Shown here: positions 59,560 through 64,000 of the stretch, in pieces
Numbering within the stretch: position 1 is the first letter of the stretch
How the letters are laid out: each line of letters opens with the position of its first letter
Source: UBA6176 sp032119375
GTDB taxonomy: Bacteria > Verrucomicrobiota > Verrucomicrobiia > Limisphaerales > UBA9464
Assembly: GCA_964430505.1 (NCBI GenBank)
Contig: CAYSGH010000001.1
Span: 84,450-148,449 of the forward strand
Direction of reading: 5' to 3'
DNA length: 64,000 nt
Translations under genes and position numbers: made by a program
The notes under the pieces: model-generated
Told to the model about the DNA's origin: nothing
The model's input: the letters and a program-made list of their open reading frames with translations, nothing else
Database searches by the model: none

Positions 59560-62241
59560 ATGAGACTTCATTCCTCGATCAGGCCCACGGTGGCGGCGTG
59601 CGCGGTCGGCCTCGGCAGCCTGCTGCCCGGGCTTCAGTCCGCATCCATCCTGTTCGTCAGCGACAACGGCCCCAAGGGGACTCAGGTCGGCAGCGACGGC
59701 GTCACGCGCGGGGCGTTTTATCCCGCTGCATCCACCTCGGGAGTGCCCTACGTGGACCAACCCTTCGTGGACTTGCTGGTCGCGGCCGGACACATGGTCA
59801 CCCGTTACAACCCGGCCTCGACGGTGATGTCGCTCGACGACGTCCCGCTGATCAACAGCCATGACCTGGTGATCGCCGCGACCGCGCTCAACAGCGGCCC
59901 CTTCAACCTCAACTCCCGGGGTGCCAAGTGGAACACCATGGTCACGGCGCCGATGATCTACACCAAGTCCACCCTCGTGCGCCGCGACCGAACCGGGTTC
60001 CTCCTCGACAACAAGGAGTTCGACTGCGCTGCCGACGCCAGCACCACCGCCAGCGGGAAGTGGACGCTGACCGAGCCCAATCACCCCATCTTCGCCGGCA
60101 TCCCCCGTTCCTCCGTCGGAGGCAAGGACGTCATGGACCGCTTTGCCAACGTCCGCGTCGCCACGCCTGCCAACAACCGGGGCACCTCCATCCAATACTT
60201 CCGTCTCAGGATCGACGGCGTGGACCAAGGCATCGCCAACGAGGTCGAGCCCGGCGGGCGTGTCCTCGCGACCATCGACTTCAACCCCCTCGACCCTGGC
60301 GTGAACATCCCGGCAGGCCAGGCGCCGGCCGTGAACCCGTCCTACGTCGCCACCGGCTATGCCGTCGTGGAATGGCCGGCCGGCACCGTCGTCCGCACCA
60401 CCCAGGTGCCCGACGGTTCCGAGACGTTGGCCGGCTACCGACTGCTCTTTGCGTGCGGCACCCGCGACGCCTCCGGATCCGTGACATCGTCCCCGAACCC
60501 GCAGGCCGGGGCGCTCGACCTGTCCGCCGACGGCCAGAAAATGTTCCTCAACGCGGTCCAGCATGCCCTCGGCCAGTCCACCGCCAATCGGTGGTCCAAC
60601 GCCGTTGGCGACTTTTCGTGGTCCGGCGCCAACTGGTCCAGCCCAGCCTCGTGGGCGGACGACGGCGACGCCCTGTTCGGCGAGGCGGGCGCGGGCACCG
60701 TGCTGGTCACGGCCGCCACGGCCGTGCACAAGCTCGACTTCCGCGTGCCGGGCTACGTGATCCAAGGCAACGGCGGTTCCCTGAAGCTGGGCGGCGACGC
60801 CGCCGGGGCCGTGGTCTCGGTCCGCGCCCCCGCCACCCTCGCAACCAGCCTTGTTGGGGACCAACGCCTCGTCGTGGTAGGCTCGTCCGAACTTACGCTG
60901 GCTGGTGACGCCATCGGCAACGCCGCGAACGCGTTCACCGGCGGGACCTACGTCCGCGGCGGCACCGTCGTCCTCAAGGCCACCGGGGTGACCACCGCCG
61001 GCGACTCCTTCGCTCTCGGCAACATCGAGGCCATCGACGAGGGCGCCACCGTTCGCGTGGGCACGGTCAACGATGGCACGAACAACCTCCGTCCCGCCGA
61101 CGGTCAGGTGCTTCGTACCGCCACCAGCGGCCGACTCCGTCTGACCGGCGGCACGTTTGACAACCACGGCGACGACAACGGCCTCCAGTACCCCCCACCC
61201 GAGGGCCATGGCACCATCGTCAACAGCTCCCCCTACAAGCGGGCCGTGTTGAAGCTCCATCGCGGCGACGGCGGCATCTTCGTTTTCAACGGGCAAATCA
61301 AGGACGGCGGCCCGAATGAAACCACCCCGCAAGGCATCGCCTTCCAGCAAAACGTGGACATGAACGGCGGCAACTACACCCTGGTGCTCGGCGGTTCCAA
61401 TTCCTTCACCGGCTTCGTCCGCCTCAACAGCGGCGCCGGCAACACCATCATCCTCACCAACCAAGGCACACTGGGCTACCCCCCTCCGGCCAATTGCCCC
61501 GCCCGCCACATCCTCATGAACAGCGGCAAGATCGACCTCAATGGCACCAGCCAAAGGGTCGGGTACGTCTTCACCGGCAACGACGCCAACTCCGTCATCA
61601 CCAACAGCGCCCACGGCACCGTCTCGACCCTCTCCGTCTGCTTCAATTGCACCAACCTGGTCGCCTTCAACGGAGCCGCCACGCCCCGTGGCCTCCGCAC
61701 GGCCCTTCTCGACGACCCCGACACCGGCGGCGTCCTCGCCCTCACCAAGGAAGGCCCCGCCATCCAACCCATCGGCACCTACCCCGCCGACACCCCCGCC
61801 AACCCGGTCGCCAGCAACTACCACGGCGACACCACGGTGAACGACGGCATCCTCCAGGTGCTGTCGCAGGTCGCCGTCAGCCCCAACAGCGCCTTCCGAC
61901 TCAACACCACCCGGGGCGTCCTCCAGCTCGACTTCGCGGGCGTCGCCCCCGTGAAGCAGCTCTTCATCAACGGCCAGGAGCTGCCCAACGGCACCTATGG
62001 CTCCGAAACCGCGCCCATCACGGGCGTCGGCCGCCTCCAGGTCACGCAATCCACGTTCGTGCCCCCGCCCACCCTCTCCTTCGCCCCCATCGCGGGCGGC
62101 CTCCGCATCACCTGGAGCAACGGATCCCTCGAGTCCTCCCGGGACGTCTCCGGACCGTGGATCCCCGTGGACGGCCCCATCCAATCGCCTTGGGATGCCC
62201 CTTCCTCGGAGGACCGCCGGTTCTACCGCGTCCGACGCTGA
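59560..62241 (+). CDS. Large secreted protein: GATase/ThuA-like N-terminus plus autotransporter beta-strand repeats
   Basis: 893 residues from ATG 59560. A Sec signal peptide (residues 1-28, LGSLLPGLQSA/SI) is followed by a Rossmann-like domain, ILFVSDNGPKG...FVDLLVAAGHMVTRY...INSHDLVIAATALN, that resembles ThuA/class I glutamine-amidotransferase-like folds. From ~345 come autotransporter-associated beta-strand repeats (WSNAVGDFSWSGANWSS, GNAANAFTGGTYVRGGTVVLKAT, GGSNSFTGFVRLNSGAGNTIILTN). The end is a short Ig-like element closing with RRFYRVRR, the same style as the 955-residue protein. No outer-membrane beta-barrel is seen. The frame is open far upstream, but that part is antisense to the ATPase and is rejected. 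Confidence 0.83.
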   Translation: MRLHSSIRPTVAACAVGLGSLLPGLQSASILFVSDNGPKGTQVGSDGVTRGAFYPAASTSGVPYVDQPFVDLLVAAGHMVTRYNPASTVMSLDDVPLINSHDLVIAATALNSGPFNLNSRGAKWNTMVTAPMIYTKSTLVRRDRTGFLLDNKEFDCAADASTTASGKWTLTEPNHPIFAGIPRSSVGGKDVMDRFANVRVATPANNRGTSIQYFRLRIDGVDQGIANEVEPGGRVLATIDFNPLDPGVNIPAGQAPAVNPSYVATGYAVVEWPAGTVVRTTQVPDGSETLAGYRLLFACGTRDASGSVTSSPNPQAGALDLSADGQKMFLNAVQHALGQSTANRWSNAVGDFSWSGANWSSPASWADDGDALFGEAGAGTVLVTAATAVHKLDFRVPGYVIQGNGGSLKLGGDAAGAVVSVRAPATLATSLVGDQRLVVVGSSELTLAGDAIGNAANAFTGGTYVRGGTVVLKATGVTTAGDSFALGNIEAIDEGATVRVGTVNDGTNNLRPADGQVLRTATSGRLRLTGGTFDNHGDDNGLQYPPPEGHGTIVNSSPYKRAVLKLHRGDGGIFVFNGQIKDGGPNETTPQGIAFQQNVDMNGGNYTLVLGGSNSFTGFVRLNSGAGNTIILTNQGTLGYPPPANCPARHILMNSGKIDLNGTSQRVGYVFTGNDANSVITNSAHGTVSTLSVCFNCTNLVAFNGAATPRGLRTALLDDPDTGGVLALTKEGPAIQPIGTYPADTPANPVASNYHGDTTVNDGILQVLSQVAVSPNSAFRLNTTRGVLQLDFAGVAPVKQLFINGQELPNGTYGSETAPITGVGRLQVTQSTFVPPPTLSFAPIAGGLRITWSNGSLESSRDVSGPWIPVDGPIQSPWDAPSSEDRRFYRVRR

Positions 62242-62263
62242 CGCATTCGCCCCCGACGCCCAG

Positions 62264-62305
62264 GCCCCGCCCTCCCCCGTCGGACCCGGGTTGAGGGGGC
62301 GGGGC
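62264..62305 (+). terminator. GC-rich hairpin after the secreted autotransporter-strand gene
   Basis: GCCCCGCCCTC (62264-62274) pairs with GAGGG(GG)CGGGGC (62293-62305) with a two-base bulge and an 18-nt loop, 22 nt after the stop. No U-run. Probable transcript end or stabiliser. Confidence 0.45.
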
Positions 62306-62358
62306 GTTGCCATTTCCAGCCTCGGCCATCGACCGCGCGATCCGGCACGATTCCGGCG

Positions 62359-63210
62359 ATGCTTGAACGCCCCCGCGCCGGACGTGTCCGCACGTCGGTG
62401 AGCGACACTCCCGTCCCGTCATCATCCGCGCCCGCGTGCCGGTCGTCGGCACGGTGGTCGCGTCGGCGCTGGTTGTTGCAGGCAGCATGGGCCACGCCGA
62501 CCGCCGGACTGCTCCATGTCACGCGCGTGGAGCCCCGTTGGCTGGCCATCCGGCAACATCGGTTCAGCTCGACGCCCAGCCTCCGAGTCGCCCATTTCAC
62601 CGATGTCCATTACCGAGGCGACGAGGGGCGCCTCCAAGACGTCGTCGATGCCATCAACGGGCTTCGTCCGGACGTCGTGGTGTTCACGGGCGACCTGGTC
62701 GAGGAGGCCCGCTACTTCGCATCCGCGCTGGCGGTGTTGTCCGGGCTCCACGCGCCCCTTTATGGCATCCCGGGGAACCACGACCACTGGGCGCGCGCGG
62801 ACTTTGCCGCCGCCCGCCGCGCGTTCGCCGCCACCGGCGGCCGCTGGCTTCAGGACGAGTCCACGACGGCCGCCGGGGGCCGCCTGTGCATCACGGGCGT
62901 GGACCGCCTGGTGCCCTTCCCCGTGGCGCGCCCTGCCGACGGCGCCTTCCACCTGGTCCTGATGCACTATCCCATTTGGGCCGATCGGTTGTCCTGGGCC
63001 GCAGACCTCGTGCTGGCCGGCCACAGCCATGGCGGCCAGGTCCGCCTGCCCCTGATGGGAGCATTGGTGCGCCCCCATGACGTGGGGCCCTACGAACTGG
63101 GGTGGTACGCCACCCAGGCCGGGCCGCTGTACGTCAACCCGGGCATCGGCTGCCTGGGCTTCGACGTGCGCTTCAACTGCCGCCCTGAGGTGGCCGTGTT
63201 CGAGGTCTGA
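62359..63210 (+). CDS. Metallophosphoesterase (YkuE/calcineurin-like), probably Tat-exported
   Basis: 283 residues. A basic N-terminus with SRRRWLLQAAWATPTAGLL resembles a twin-arginine signal. Full two-metal motif set: D-x-H in HFTDVHYRG, GDLVEE, GIPGNHDHW, LMHYPIW and GHSHGGQVRLP. Length and motifs fit YkuE-like phosphoesterases; natural substrate unknown, UDP-diacylglucosamine hydrolysis being one family activity. ATG at 62359 is used; ATG at 62452 region would remove the arginines. Last gene of the window. Confidence 0.9.
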   Translation: MLERPRAGRVRTSVSDTPVPSSSAPACRSSARWSRRRWLLQAAWATPTAGLLHVTRVEPRWLAIRQHRFSSTPSLRVAHFTDVHYRGDEGRLQDVVDAINGLRPDVVVFTGDLVEEARYFASALAVLSGLHAPLYGIPGNHDHWARADFAAARRAFAATGGRWLQDESTTAAGGRLCITGVDRLVPFPVARPADGAFHLVLMHYPIWADRLSWAADLVLAGHSHGGQVRLPLMGALVRPHDVGPYELGWYATQAGPLYVNPGIGCLGFDVRFNCRPEVAVFEV

Positions 63211-64000
63211 AGGATGCGCCCCCTCCAGCGGCCAGCCGGACAAAGGCCGTCTGCATGGGCCGCCGCGGACGTAGCCGATCCCATTGGAACGGAGGCGATT
63301 GCCAACCCACTCCCTCCGCAGGCCTGGGCGTGAGCGAGGCGGGGCGTCGTGCAGGCCGGGCCGGCTGACACGGGGGCGGATTGGCCAGGACGCTTTCGCT
63401 GGGAAGACGGGGATGGCGATGGCCATTCGATAGCATGCGTGGAAGTGAGCGGGGCCTGCCGCAAGGGCGGGGTACGAGCGCACCATCCGCGTGGAGACGG
63501 CCATTGGGGCTGTTGCAGGCCGCGTGTCCCATCCGCGGCGGCACCGATGCCGCATCCCCGTGCAACGGGTCAGGGGAGCCGGCCCAAAAACCTGCGTGCC
63601 CCTCCACGACCTCACCGGCAGGGTGAGCCCACCGATGGCTGCCCATGCGCCCATCCTCCTTTGATGGGAAGGCCCCTTCCTCTCAACGCAAGGCGCCTCA
63701 GCCGCCCTTTCGAGGTTCACAGACTTGCGGAAGGAACCCGAGCCAGCATGGCCGACGCAATGATACCATTCGGGGTTTCCGAGGCATGGGCGCGAGGAAC
63801 CTCGGCGGCGGGTGAAAGCCTTGCCGTATGCTGTTCGGGCTGGGGCGTGCGACATCCGAGCCAAGGGAGGTGTCGGTCGCTGGCATGGAGTTGGGCTGAT
63901 GAATTCGCCCCGCGATCACTCCCGTTGGGCGACCCATTCACGGGGCCTCGCCCATCGGGCGTCGGGTGTCCATGCCATGGCCCATGGCACCAAAGGCGCC
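63211..64000. other. Terminal region without recognisable gene
   Basis: 790 bp to the window edge. Frames on both strands are short and lack coding bias or known motifs; no tRNA, rRNA or CRISPR signature is visible. A palindrome TGCCATGG-C-CCATGGCA lies at 63973-63989. The region may be intergenic or the 5' side of a gene beyond the window. Confidence 0.5.

Noticed and set aside
59542..62313. 923-residue minus-strand frame opposite the autotransporter-strand gene
   Set aside because: Composition is an antisense echo of the plus-strand repeats; no start context or domain.
63973..63989. 17-bp palindrome TGCCATGG-C-CCATGGCA
   Set aside because: Recorded in the terminal region, but a single NcoI-like palindrome in CCATGG-rich DNA without flanking structure is weak evidence for an operator or attachment site.
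63211..64000. Possible short genes in the terminal 790 bp
   Set aside because: Frames are under about 80 codons, with no coding bias, ribosome-binding site or known motif.
1..64000. CRISPR arrays, insertion sequences, prophage or tRNA genes
   Set aside because: No regularly spaced repeats, transposase or integrase motifs, terminal inverted repeats, or tRNA cloverleaf/T-loop signatures were found on reading both strands.

Overview
This window is high-GC chromosomal DNA from a bacterium that looks like a member of the Verrucomicrobiota, probably the Limisphaerales/Pedosphaera side. The placement is inference from gene content: a short secreted protein with a prepilin-type N-terminus and an H-X9-DG-like C-terminus, large secreted beta-helix and autotransporter-strand proteins ending in a (F)YRV/YFRV element, a coiled-coil protein of a type frequent in that phylum, and a separate GspE/PilM/PilO/secretin cassette. 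No 16S rRNA gene is present to confirm it. Coding density is high, ATGA/GTGA 4-bp start-stop overlaps are very common, and I see no insertion sequence, prophage, CRISPR array or tRNA gene.

Layout. 1-9.2 kb: a truncated Gfo/Idh/MocA oxidoreductase, then a small signal recognition particle RNA (805-900), htpG, and a minus-strand group made of serA, a fused amino-sugar kinase/MurQ etherase and a translationally coupled ABC ATPase, plus a coiled-coil membrane protein and a prepilin-like protein. 9.2-19.4 kb: a 955-residue secreted beta-helix protein, then the tightly overlapped minus-strand run acnA, SDR, epimerase, TPR protein, RsmB-like rRNA methyltransferase with a 326-residue Arg/Gly/Pro-rich N-terminus. 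19.4-23.8 kb: an NtrB/NtrC-like two-component pair facing a radical SAM protein. 23.8-29.1 kb: one str/S10 ribosomal block, rpsL-rpsG-fusA-rpsJ-rplC-rplD-rplW, without tuf and without rplB and the rest of S10. 29.3-36 kb: a SAM methyltransferase, a rhomboid protease, accC/accB, aroQ, an O-antigen-ligase-like protein and holB.

36-50.9 kb (plus strand): a Tat-type metallophosphoesterase, a polytopic spermidine-synthase-like protein, a class I aminotransferase, hflK-hflC, then a four-gene secretion/pilus cassette (GspE/PilB ATPase, PilM-PilN-like fusion, PilO/GspM, secretin), a degenerate metallo-beta-lactamase-like protein and 6-phosphogluconolactonase. 50.9-55.5 kb (minus): four nucleotide-sugar enzymes that would convert UDP-glucose to UDP-glucuronate, UDP-galacturonate and UDP-xylose, and UDP-HexNAc to its uronate. 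55.9-64 kb: ribD, a 2Fe-2S ferredoxin, a 70-residue Trp-containing protein convergent with an orphan P-loop ATPase, an 893-residue secreted autotransporter-strand protein, a second metallophosphoesterase and about 0.8 kb with no recognisable gene.

Themes: envelope and surface biogenesis (amino-sugar recycling, nucleotide sugars, O-antigen-like ligase, secretin cassette, large secreted proteins) interleaved with core translation genes. The least ordinary items are the kinase-MurQ fusion with a 9-bp-repeat linker, the disordered RGG-like tail on the rRNA methyltransferase, an intrinsic terminator abutting the start codon of the prepilin gene, a 9-nt leader shared by rpsG and rpsJ in place of a Shine-Dalgarno, and the orphan ATPase sharing a stop-codon palindrome with a small protein.
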